A DNA stretch of 41,209 nt from positions 1 to 41,209 of the forward strand of contig CAJUPU010000028.1 of the NCBI GenBank assembly GCA_910588495.1. Direction: 5' to 3'. The stretch is from an uncultured Oscillospiraceae bacterium (GTDB lineage: Bacteria > Bacillota > Clostridia > Oscillospirales > Oscillospiraceae). Within the stretch, counting starts at the first letter, position 1. Each line of letters starts with the position of its first letter. This document shows, piece after piece, positions 15,669 through 22,115 of this stretch. A program made the translations under genes and the position numbers. The notes beneath the pieces are model-generated. The model made no database searches, was not told where the DNA came from, and worked only from the letters and a program-made list of their open reading frames with translations.

Positions 15669-17738
15669 TCATTCCTCCGCCATGGCCTTGGCCGCGGCGA
15701 TGGCCTTCTCCTGGGCGGGGCCGGGGCACTCCTCATACCGCACGAAGTGCAGGGTGAAGGTGCCACGGGACTGGGTCATGGCCCGCAGGTCGATGGCGTA
15801 GGTCATCATCTCCGCCATGGGCACCTCGGCCTCCAGGGTCTGGTTGCCGTTGCCGGCGGAGTTCATGCCCAGCACGCGGCCCCGGCGCTTGGTGATGTCG
15901 CCCATGACATCGCCCATGTAGCTGTCGGGGATGGTGACCTTCAGCTCGCCCACCGGCTCCAGCAGCACGGGGGACGCCTCGGGCAGGGCGGCCTTGTAGG
16001 ACAGCTGGGCGGCGGTCTTGAAGGCGATCTCGGAGGAGTCCACCGGGTGGTAGGACCCGTCGTACAGGGTGGCCTTCAGGTTGACCATGGGATAGCCCGC
16101 CAGCACGCCGTGGACGCACGCCTCACGCAGGCCCTTTTCCACGGCGGGGAAGAAGTTCTTGGGCACCGCGCCGCCCACGACCTCCTCGCAGAACTCCAGG
16201 GATTCGCTCTCACAGGGCTCGAAGCGGATCCACACGTCGCCGAACTGGCCGGAGCCGCCGGTCTGCTTCTTGTGGCGGCCCTGCTTGGACACACTCTTGC
16301 GGATCTTCTCCCGGTAGGCCACCCGGGGCTCGGACAGCTCCACGTCCACGTTGAAGCGGCTCTTGAGCTTGTTCACCAGCACGTCCATCTGGATATCGCC
16401 GGCGGCGGTGACCACCATCTGGTGGGTCTCGGCGTTATTGAGCACGCTGAAGGTGGGGTCCTCCTCGTTGAGGCGGCCCAGGCCCGCGGCGATCTTGTCC
16501 TCCTGGCCCCGGGTCTTGGGGGCGATGGCCTTGGAGAAGTTGGGCTCGGCGAAGGGGATGGGGTCCAGCTTGACGAATTTCCGGGCGTCGCACAGGGTGT
16601 CGCCGGTCTTGATGCGGTCCATCTTGCCGATGGCGCCGATGTCGCCGCAGCCCAGCTCCTTGACCTCCTCGCTCTTCTTGCCCCGCATGGTGTACAGGCG
16701 GCCCAGCTTCTCGTTGGCGCCGGTGGTGGCGTTCACCAGGGTCAGGTCGGGGGTGAGGCTGCCGGAGATCACCTTGACGAAGGAGAACTTGCCGTACTGA
16801 TCGGCCACGGTCTTGAACACGAAGGCGGCGGGGACTGCGCCCTGGGACACGATGAAGTCCTCGTGCTCGCCGTCCTTGTTGGCGGCGGAGGCGGGGACGC
16901 CCTCCAGGGGGTTGGGCAGCAGGTCCACGATGAAGTCCAGCAGCATCAGCGTGCCCAGGCCGGTGAAGGAGGAGCCGCACACCACGGGGACCAGGGAGCA
17001 GTCCCGCACGCCGGAGCGCAGACCCTGCATGACCTCGGCGTAAGTGAAGGACTCGCCGGAGAAGAATTTCTCCATCAGCTCCTCGCTGGTCTCGGCCACC
17101 GACTCCATGAGCTGGTCGTACAGCTCATCCACCACGCCCACCTTGTCCTCGGGGATGGGGACCTCCTTGCGCTTGTTGCCGTCGGGCTCGAAGGCCCGCT
17201 TGTGGATCACGTCCACCACGCCGGTGACCTTCTTGCTGGCGTCCCAGATGGGGACCACCACCGGGGCCACGCTCTTGCCGAAGCAGTCCCGCAGGGTGTC
17301 GAAGGCGGAGTTGAAGTCGATGTTGTCCTCATCCATCTTGGAGATGTATACGATCCGGGGCAGCCTGCGCTCGTCCAGCAGCCGCCAGGCCCGCTCGGTG
17401 CCCACGGACAGCCCGCCCTTGGCGGCGCACACCAGCACCCCCGCGTCGGCCACGGACAGGCACTCGGCCACCTCGCCGGCGAAGTCGAAGTTGCCGGGGG
17501 CGTCCAGCACGTTGATCTTGCAGCCGTTATACTCCACAGGGGCCACGGCGGCGGAGATGGAGATCTGGCGCTTGATCTCCTCGGGATCGTGATCGCAAAC
17601 GGTGTTGCCGTCGGTGGTCTTGCCCAGACGGTCGATCACACCGGTCATGCGCAGAAAGCTCTCGACGAGGGTGGTCTTGCCGTTGCCGCCATGGCCCAGC
17701 AGGCAGATGTTGCGGATATTGTGGGGAGAATAGCTCAT
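15669..17738 (-). CDS. elongation factor G-like GTPase (EF-G paralogue)
   Basis: This encodes 689 residues in the full EF-G domain order: GTPase (to about 270), domain II, domain III, domain IV and domain V. G1 is GHGGNGKTT near residue 15 and G4 is SKMD near 135. G3 reads DAPGNFDF where EF-G has DTPGHVDF, so the catalytic His position holds Asn. Domain IV has TGGSGQFGDVWIRFEP. This places it among the EF-G-like paralogues found beside true FusA in many Clostridia; its role in translocation is uncertain. The ATG at 17738 fits AAGGAGTGG better than the GTG at 17750, which overlaps it. A strong promoter lies upstream. Confidence 0.88.
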   Translation of the reverse strand: MSYSPHNIRNICLLGHGGNGKTTLVESFLRMTGVIDRLGKTTDGNTVCDHDPEEIKRQISISAAVAPVEYNGCKINVLDAPGNFDFAGEVAECLSVADAGVLVCAAKGGLSVGTERAWRLLDERRLPRIVYISKMDEDNIDFNSAFDTLRDCFGKSVAPVVVPIWDASKKVTGVVDVIHKRAFEPDGNKRKEVPIPEDKVGVVDELYDQLMESVAETSEELMEKFFSGESFTYAEVMQGLRSGVRDCSLVPVVCGSSFTGLGTLMLLDFIVDLLPNPLEGVPASAANKDGEHEDFIVSQGAVPAAFVFKTVADQYGKFSFVKVISGSLTPDLTLVNATTGANEKLGRLYTMRGKKSEEVKELGCGDIGAIGKMDRIKTGDTLCDARKFVKLDPIPFAEPNFSKAIAPKTRGQEDKIAAGLGRLNEEDPTFSVLNNAETHQMVVTAAGDIQMDVLVNKLKSRFNVDVELSEPRVAYREKIRKSVSKQGRHKKQTGGSGQFGDVWIRFEPCESESLEFCEEVVGGAVPKNFFPAVEKGLREACVHGVLAGYPMVNLKATLYDGSYHPVDSSEIAFKTAAQLSYKAALPEASPVLLEPVGELKVTIPDSYMGDVMGDITKRRGRVLGMNSAGNGNQTLEAEVPMAEMMTYAIDLRAMTQSRGTFTLHFVRYEECPGPAQEKAIAAAKAMAEE

Positions 17739-17803
17739 AGTTTGTTCCACTCCTTAACGATTAGTGCTCGGGCCAAGGCTCGGCCAAAGCGTCACTAAAG
17801 GTA

Positions 17804-17832
17804 ATTATACAATAAAATGAGCCGTTTGGCAA
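17804..17832 (-). promoter_or_regulatory. promoter of the EF-G-like gene
   Basis: On the minus strand TTGCCA (17832-17827) and TATAAT (17809-17804) have a 17-bp spacer. The start codon is about 65 nt downstream of the -10 box. Confidence 0.8.
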
Positions 17833-17892
17833 CGGTTATTTGAGGAAAATGACGAAGCTTTTTTCCGCACCGGCGGGAGGGGAACTTTCCTG

Positions 17893-17921
17893 TGTACATC
17901 GGGGGCCCGGTGTGGTAGAAT
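17893..17921 (+). promoter_or_regulatory. promoter of queT
   Basis: TAGAAT at 17916-17921 is preceded by TGG (extended -10), with a weak TGTACA -35 17 bp upstream. It would give a leader of about 130 nt before queT. Confidence 0.6.
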
Positions 17922-17927
17922 GTCGGC

Positions 17928-18031
17928 GACCGACCTCCACTTCGGTCCAACCGGCGGGCAGAGAGCCGCGGATGGAAAAGCGCGAATCCATCCGGAAGGA
18001 ACGCCCGCCGCTGCGCCAGCGCGATGGCGCT
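17928..18031 (+). promoter_or_regulatory. structured leader of queT, possible riboswitch of unknown class
   Basis: Four helices can be read. GACCGA pairs with TCGGTC (17928-17947). GGCGGGC (17953-17959) pairs with GCCCGCC (18003-18009). Inside that, CGGATGG (17969-17975) pairs with CCATCCG (17988-17994). AGCGC pairs with GCGCT (18018-18031). Between the second and third helices is a purine-rich internal loop, AGAGAGCCG facing GAAGGAAC. The last hairpin ends about 11 nt before GGAGG and may control translation. It does not match the preQ1-I, -II or -III patterns that I know. Ligand sensing is inference. Confidence 0.6.
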
Positions 18032-18056
18032 CTAAATATTGATTGGAGGTATTTTT

Positions 18057-18575
18057 ATGCGCAGATTTTCTGTCCGAGAGATCACCCTGGCCGCGGTCAT
18101 TGCCGCCGTGTACGTCGCCTTGACCTTTGCCCTGCCTTTTCCGCCCTATATGGGAGTGCAGTTCCGGGTGGCAGAGGCCCTCACCGTCCTTCCCTTCCTC
18201 TTCCCCGCCGCCATCCCCGGCTTGACGGTCGGCTGCTTCATCGTCAACCTGCTGGGTTCCCCCATGGCCATCGACTGGATCGTGGGCACGGCGGCCACTT
18301 TGATCGCCGCCATCTGGACCAGCAAGCTTAAAAACCGCTGGCTGGCCCCGCTGCCTCCCGTGATCTGCAATGCGGTGATCGTCGGGGCTATGATCGCCTG
18401 GTTCTACCCCGAAGGCATGGCCTTCTGGCCCGCGTACGCTCTGAACGCGTTCACGGTGGGACTGGGCGAGCTGCTGGCCTGCTATCTGCTGGGTTCCCTG
18501 TTGCTGGCGTTCCTGCCCAGGGTCAGCTTTTTCAAACCCTACATGCGACCGGAGACCCAAGCCCCCACATTATAG
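18057..18575 (+). CDS. queT: QueT-family transporter, predicted queuosine-precursor uptake
   Basis: This encodes 172 residues and about five to six membrane helices. The QueT family pattern is clear: REITLAAVIAAVYVALT at the N-terminus, the YMGVQFRVAEALTVLPF segment near residue 35, and GLTVGCFIVNLLGSPMAIDWIVG near residue 60. QueT proteins are ECF-type substrate-binding membrane components thought to import preQ0/preQ1, precursors of queuosine. The energising ECF module is not in this window. The ATG at 18057 has GGAGG 8 nt upstream. It ends at a shared bidirectional terminator. Confidence 0.88.
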   Translation: MRRFSVREITLAAVIAAVYVALTFALPFPPYMGVQFRVAEALTVLPFLFPAAIPGLTVGCFIVNLLGSPMAIDWIVGTAATLIAAIWTSKLKNRWLAPLPPVICNAVIVGAMIAWFYPEGMAFWPAYALNAFTVGLGELLACYLLGSLLLAFLPRVSFFKPYMRPETQAPTL

Positions 18576-18617
18576 AAAAAGCGATCCCCCGGACGGTGGA
18601 GCGTCCGGGGGATCTTT
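18576..18617. terminator. bidirectional terminator between queT and the MerR gene
   Basis: A perfect 13-bp stem, GATCCCCCGGACG with CGTCCGGGGGATC, has TTT on the plus side and five A (T on the minus strand) on the other. It serves both converging genes. Confidence 0.92.
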
Positions 18618-18625
18618 GCGCTTAT

Positions 18626-19360
18626 CTACATTTCGCAGTATGCCTTGATGGCGGCGCTCATCTTTTGCGCCGTGCCGGGGCCGTACTTGTCCAGGTTTTC
18701 CTGGAACCGGGGGTCGTTGACATACATCTCCCCCAGGCAGGCCAGGATCGGGCCGGTGCAGTTGTAATGATACCGGGTGATGTGCGCCTGCCAGCGTTCC
18801 ACCAGGGCCTGGGCATCGGGGCCCGCCGGGTCGGCGCACGCCCCGAACGCGTGGAAGATCTCCTCCATCTCGGCCTGGATCCGGGCCTCTTGTTCCGGGC
18901 CGTAGTCCTTGTGCTTCTCCCGGCTCTCCAGGAACGCCTCGGTGTTCCCCCAGCGCTGGGCCGCCTCTTTGGCGTACTGCTCCTTCACTGCCTCCCAGTC
19001 CGCCTGGGTGGGCTTGGGCCGCTCGTCGTACATAATGTTCCCTCCAATCGTTTCATCCACCAGCCGGAGCATATCGTCCAGCCTCTGCCGCTTCATCAAG
19101 AGCAGGGTCCGGTGCTTTTTCAGCGCCTCGGTCCGGTGGTGGTCCGGGGCGGACAGGATGCGCCCGATCTGCTCCAGGGGCACTCCCAGCTCCCGATAGA
19201 ACAGGATCTGCTGCAAGACCGCCATGGCCTCATCGTCATAAAAACGATACCCGGCCGGGGTGACCTCGGTGGGCTTGAGCAGCCCGATCTCGTCGTACCA
19301 GCGCAGCGTCCGGACGCTGACCCCTGCCAGCTTTGCCGCCTGACTCACGGAACAGCGCAT
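18626..19360 (-). CDS. MerR-family regulator with TipAS effector domain
   Basis: This encodes 244 residues. Residues 1-70 are a MerR winged helix (SVSQAAKLAGVSVRTLRWYDEIGLL), followed by the long dimerisation helix. From about residue 115 there is a TipAS-type domain with QYAKEAAQRWGNTEAF and the typical AHITRYHYNCTG region. TipA-type regulators activate transcription on binding hydrophobic or thiopeptide compounds and often control multidrug responses. The ligand here is unknown. The ATG at 19360 follows GGAGGTGAG. Its own promoter has the 19-bp spacer of MerR-regulated promoters, suggesting autoregulation. Confidence 0.92.
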   Translation of the reverse strand: MRCSVSQAAKLAGVSVRTLRWYDEIGLLKPTEVTPAGYRFYDDEAMAVLQQILFYRELGVPLEQIGRILSAPDHHRTEALKKHRTLLLMKRQRLDDMLRLVDETIGGNIMYDERPKPTQADWEAVKEQYAKEAAQRWGNTEAFLESREKHKDYGPEQEARIQAEMEEIFHAFGACADPAGPDAQALVERWQAHITRYHYNCTGPILACLGEMYVNDPRFQENLDKYGPGTAQKMSAAIKAYCEM

Positions 19361-19380
19361 CTTTCTCACCTCCAAGGGAA

Positions 19381-19411
19381 ACTCTAACCCATGACGTAAC
19401 GGGAGAGTCAA
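19381..19411 (-). promoter_or_regulatory. MerR-type autoregulated promoter
   Basis: On the minus strand TTGACT (19411-19406) and TAGAGT (19386-19381) are 19 bp apart. The region between has dyad symmetry (ACTCT, CC, ACGT centre, GG, AGAGT), the usual site where MerR proteins bend promoter DNA. Confidence 0.72.
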
Positions 19412-19430
19412 GGCTTTTTTTCAAGATCTT

Positions 19431-20813
19431 TTACGCCCACGCCTCCTTCAGCGATCCCGCCGCCCGGGCCAGCTCCTCCTCGGACAGCCCGGCGAAGCCC
19501 AGCACCACGGTGGAGGGCTTTGGGGGGAGCAGGTGGCAGTACCGGCTCAGGGGGTGGACCCGGACGGACCGCGCCGCCGCCCGCTCCACCAGCTCCTCCT
19601 CGGTGTACCGGGGCAGGGTGAGCAGGAAGTGGAGCCCCGCGTCCGCCCCGGAGATCTCCACCCCCGGGATCTCCGCCAGCGCCCCGGTGAACAGGGCGCA
19701 TTTTTTGCGGTACAGGTTGCCGGTGCGCCGCAGGTGGCGGCCATAGAGGCCCTGGGCGATGAACCGGCGCAGGCTCTCCTGCTCGAACCGGGACACGGCG
19801 CAGGCCCCGTGGGAAAAGGTCCGCCGGCAGCGCTCCAGCAGCTCGGGGGGCAGGATCAGGTAGGCCGCCCGGATGGCGGGGGCGATGGACCGGGAGAAGG
19901 TGCCCAGATATACCACCCGCCCCGCCCGGTCCAGCCCCTGCATGGCCGGGATGGGCCGGGAGGACCAGCGGAACTCGCTGTCGTAATCGTCCTCGATGAG
20001 GAACCGGCCGGGGGCGGAGGCCGCCCAGTGGAGCAGGCGGCTGCGCCGCCCGGCGGGCATGGTCACCCCCAGGGGGAACTGGTGGGAGGGGGTGACGTAG
20101 GCCAGCCCCGCGCCGCTTTTTTCCAGCGCCTCCGGGTCCATCCCGGCCCCGTCCACCGGGATGGGGACGGCTTGCCGTCCATGAAGGGCGGCGGCGGCGT
20201 AGGCGGCGGGATAGCCGGGGTCCTCCAGGGCGACGGACCGGTGCTCGGGCAGCAGCTGGAGCAGCAGGGACAGCAGATGGTCCGCCCCCGCCCCCACCAC
20301 CACCTGCTCCGGGGAGCAGCGCACCCCCCGGTACTGGGAGAGCAGCCCGGCCAGTGCCTCCCGCAGGGGCGCGTCGCCCTGGGGGTGGCCCCGCTGCAAG
20401 AGGCCGGGGTTCTCATACACCGCCTCCTTGGTGATCCGGGCCCAGGAGGAGAAGGGGAAGGCGGATACGTCCACCCCGGAGGTGGAGCAGTCATAGGCCC
20501 ACTGGGGGGGCTCCGGGGGGCCGGGGGCGGCCCGGACGGGAGCCGGGGCGTTGGGGGCGGGGAGGAGCAGGTGGGCGCAGACATAGCCGCTCCTGGGCTT
20601 TGCCAGCACGTAGCCCTCTGCCGCCAGCAGGGAATAGGCGGTCTCCACCGTGCTCATGCTCACCCCCGTGAGGGCGCACAGCCGCCGCTTGGAGGGCAGT
20701 CTGGCGCCCGGCGGCAGCGCCCCGGACTGGATGGCACCGGCAATGTGGCGGTAGAGCTGGTCGTACAAGGGCGCGTCCCCGCCCAGCACGGGAAGGGGGA
20801 AGGAGCCGTCCAT
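19431..20813 (-). CDS. MocR-type regulator (GntR helix-turn-helix plus aminotransferase-like domain)
   Basis: This encodes 460 residues. Residues about 10-80 are a GntR winged helix (LPSKRRLCALTGVSMSTVETAYS). The rest is a fold-type I aminotransferase-like domain with the PLP-ring Asp in IEDDYDSEF. The motif that normally carries the PLP Schiff-base lysine, GTFSK, reads GTFSRSIAP here: R308 replaces Lys. MocR/PdxR/GabR proteins sense PLP or amino compounds; this one may have lost covalent PLP binding. The ATG at 20813 has GGAGGTG upstream. It is divergent from an ECF S component across a palindromic operator, so it probably controls that gene. Confidence 0.9.
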   Translation of the reverse strand: MDGSFPLPVLGGDAPLYDQLYRHIAGAIQSGALPPGARLPSKRRLCALTGVSMSTVETAYSLLAAEGYVLAKPRSGYVCAHLLLPAPNAPAPVRAAPGPPEPPQWAYDCSTSGVDVSAFPFSSWARITKEAVYENPGLLQRGHPQGDAPLREALAGLLSQYRGVRCSPEQVVVGAGADHLLSLLLQLLPEHRSVALEDPGYPAAYAAAALHGRQAVPIPVDGAGMDPEALEKSGAGLAYVTPSHQFPLGVTMPAGRRSRLLHWAASAPGRFLIEDDYDSEFRWSSRPIPAMQGLDRAGRVVYLGTFSRSIAPAIRAAYLILPPELLERCRRTFSHGACAVSRFEQESLRRFIAQGLYGRHLRRTGNLYRKKCALFTGALAEIPGVEISGADAGLHFLLTLPRYTEEELVERAAARSVRVHPLSRYCHLLPPKPSTVVLGFAGLSEEELARAAGSLKEAWA

Positions 20814-20870
20814 GGGAAACACCTCCAGGGGCCAGGGCGAGGGGCTCACCATCTGACCACATAAAAAAGA

Positions 20871-20911
20871 TGGAAACTGAGCATGGAAACCATGTCAGTT
20901 TCCCATATAAT
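20871..20911 (+). promoter_or_regulatory. MocR operator and promoter of the ECF S gene
   Basis: GGAAACTGA (20872-20880) is inverted as TCAGTTTCC (20895-20903) around CATGGAAACCATG. ATGGAAAC occurs twice as a direct repeat, a form known for MocR sites. TATAAT at 20906-20911 lies right after it with no good -35, as expected for an activator-dependent promoter. Confidence 0.75.
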
Positions 20912-20960
20912 AGCACCAAGACCAGAGGCCGTCAAGGCCCCTGAAAGGAGTGGCAGAATC

Positions 20961-21542
20961 ATGAATCAGTCCAAAGATCGAAAGACCCTGCTCATCCTCT
21001 GCATGGCCGCGGCCATGGCGGCGCTGGTGGCCCTGGGCTCTTGGATCAAGATCGAGATCCCTTCCATCCTGGGCACCAGCCGCTTCCATCTAGGCAATGT
21101 GATGTGCGCTTTGTCCGGCCTGCTGCTGGGGCCGTGGTGGGGGGCGCTGGCGGCGGGGATGGGCTCGGCGCTCTACGATCTGCTGCTGGACCCCACCCGG
21201 TTCGCGGAGTTCCCCATCACTTTTGTGACGAAGAGCGTCTACGGGCTGGCGGCGGGGGCGGTGTTCTTCAAGGTGTTCAAGGGGAAGAGCAATTACGTCA
21301 ACGAGGCGATCGCCAGCGCGGCGGCGGCGGCGAGCTATATCGCGGTGTACCTGGTGAAGTGCTTCTTCTACAACGGCCTGCTCATCAAGGGCCTCACCCC
21401 CGGCGGGGCCTGGCTGGGGGTGCTGGAAAAGGTGCCCTCGTCCCTGTTCAACGGCGTCGTGGCGGTGATCTTCGCCCCCATCCTGGGGGTGGCCCTCCAC
21501 AAAGCCCTCAAGGCCGCCCATCTGGAAACGGCGGTCGGGTGA
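20961..21542 (+). CDS. ECF transporter S component (vitamin uptake)
   Basis: This encodes 193 residues with about six membrane helices. The family pattern includes ALVALGSWIKIEIPS near residue 20, FHLGNVMCALSGLLLGPWWGALAAG near residue 40, and LYDLLLDP near residue 75. S components bind a vitamin or its precursor and dock on a shared ECF energising module encoded elsewhere. Divergence from a MocR-type gene hints at vitamin B6; this is only a context argument. AAAGGAG precedes the ATG at 20961. A strong terminator follows. Confidence 0.82.
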   Translation: MNQSKDRKTLLILCMAAAMAALVALGSWIKIEIPSILGTSRFHLGNVMCALSGLLLGPWWGALAAGMGSALYDLLLDPTRFAEFPITFVTKSVYGLAAGAVFFKVFKGKSNYVNEAIASAAAAASYIAVYLVKCFFYNGLLIKGLTPGGAWLGVLEKVPSSLFNGVVAVIFAPILGVALHKALKAAHLETAVG

Positions 21543-21607
21543 ACCCAGCGGCGTGCCCATGCTCCGGCGGGGGGCGCGGCCGGGCCGCTCTCGCCGCGGT
21601 CCAAACA

Positions 21608-21642
21608 AACGGCCAGGCCCGCTGAGCGGGCCTGGCCGTTTT
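21608..21642 (+). terminator. terminator of the ECF S gene
   Basis: CGGCCAGGCCCGC pairs perfectly with GCGGGCCTGGCCG around TGA, with AA before and TTTT after. Confidence 0.9.
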
Positions 21643-21754
21643 GCCCGCCTCCGTCCAGGCTTTCCCCGCGGGCCGCCGTATGCTGGACATGGGAAGCCCC
21701 CCGGCGTCAGCCGGGGGGCTTCCCATGTTTGGAGAAAAGAGAGAGGGAGGAGAT

Positions 21755-21934
21755 GTGTCTGGTCTTGCACCTGACACGATCATGATACCAGCTCGTCCCC
21801 GGGAGATGGTGGACGAACTGAGAACCTTCTGTGAAGAGATCGTGAATTCGCAGGAGGGGAGGAGGCCGGTCCTCCGGCCGGGAGCCCGGGGAAATGAAAA
21901 CCCTCCGGCTCGCGCCGGAGGGCTTCCTTTTTGA
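21755..21934 (+). CDS. possible micro-ORF, repeat unit 1
   Basis: This possible 59-residue reading frame starts with GTG, 5 nt after GGAGG; an internal ATG at 21782 is an alternative. The conserved core is SGLAPDTIMIP then EMVDELRTFCEEIVN, predicted to be an amphipathic helix with one Cys. The frame then runs on through the second hairpin as an Arg/Pro/Gly-rich tail, which may be meaningless. Support for coding comes from comparison with unit 2. No homologue is known to me. Confidence 0.35.
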   Translation: MSGLAPDTIMIPARPREMVDELRTFCEEIVNSQEGRRPVLRPGARGNENPPARAGGLPF

Positions 21935-21954
21935 GAAAAGAGAGAGGGAGGAGA

Positions 21955-22065
21955 TTGTCTGGTCTTGTACCTGACACGATCATGATACCAGATCCGGCGG
22001 GGGAAATGTTGGACGATTTGAGAACCTTTTGTGAAGAGATCGTGAACGTCGTGAAAAAACTGTGA
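21955..22065 (+). CDS. possible micro-ORF, repeat unit 2
   Basis: This is a 36-residue frame from TTG, or 27 residues from the ATG at 21982. The core SGLVPDTIMIP then EMLDDLRTFCEEIVN repeats unit 1, with synonymous changes such as GAG/GAA, CTG/TTG, TTC/TTT and AAT/AAC. The peptide ends VVKKL, a basic tail, before TGA. GGAGG lies 3 nt from the TTG and about 30 nt from the ATG, so the true start is unclear. Confidence 0.4.
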   Translation: MSGLVPDTIMIPDPAGEMLDDLRTFCEEIVNVVKKL

Positions 22066-22115
22066 ACTCTGGGAAAGATCTGACAAAGTATCCGAAAAAA
22101 TGCTCAGATCCGCCC

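Larger units (their letters stand above)
21691..22065 (+). repeat. tandem 200-bp repeat: hairpin plus micro-ORF, two units
   Basis: Unit 1 has a GC hairpin at 21691-21724 (GGGAAGCCCCCCGGC with its complement). It is followed by GGAGAAAAGAGAGAGGGAGG and a conserved block to about 21847. Unit 2 has hairpin 21901-21922 (CCCTCCGGC/GCCGGAGGG, then TTCCTTTTT) and the same block to about 22047. Blocks are offset by exactly 200 bp and share over 80% of positions. Differences inside the block often fall on third codon positions of one frame. No conventional gene is seen between 21543 and 22115. Confidence 0.85.

Noticed and set aside
21691..22065. CRISPR array
   Set aside because: Only two units with a 200-bp period, hairpins that differ in sequence, and no short regular spacers or cas genes.
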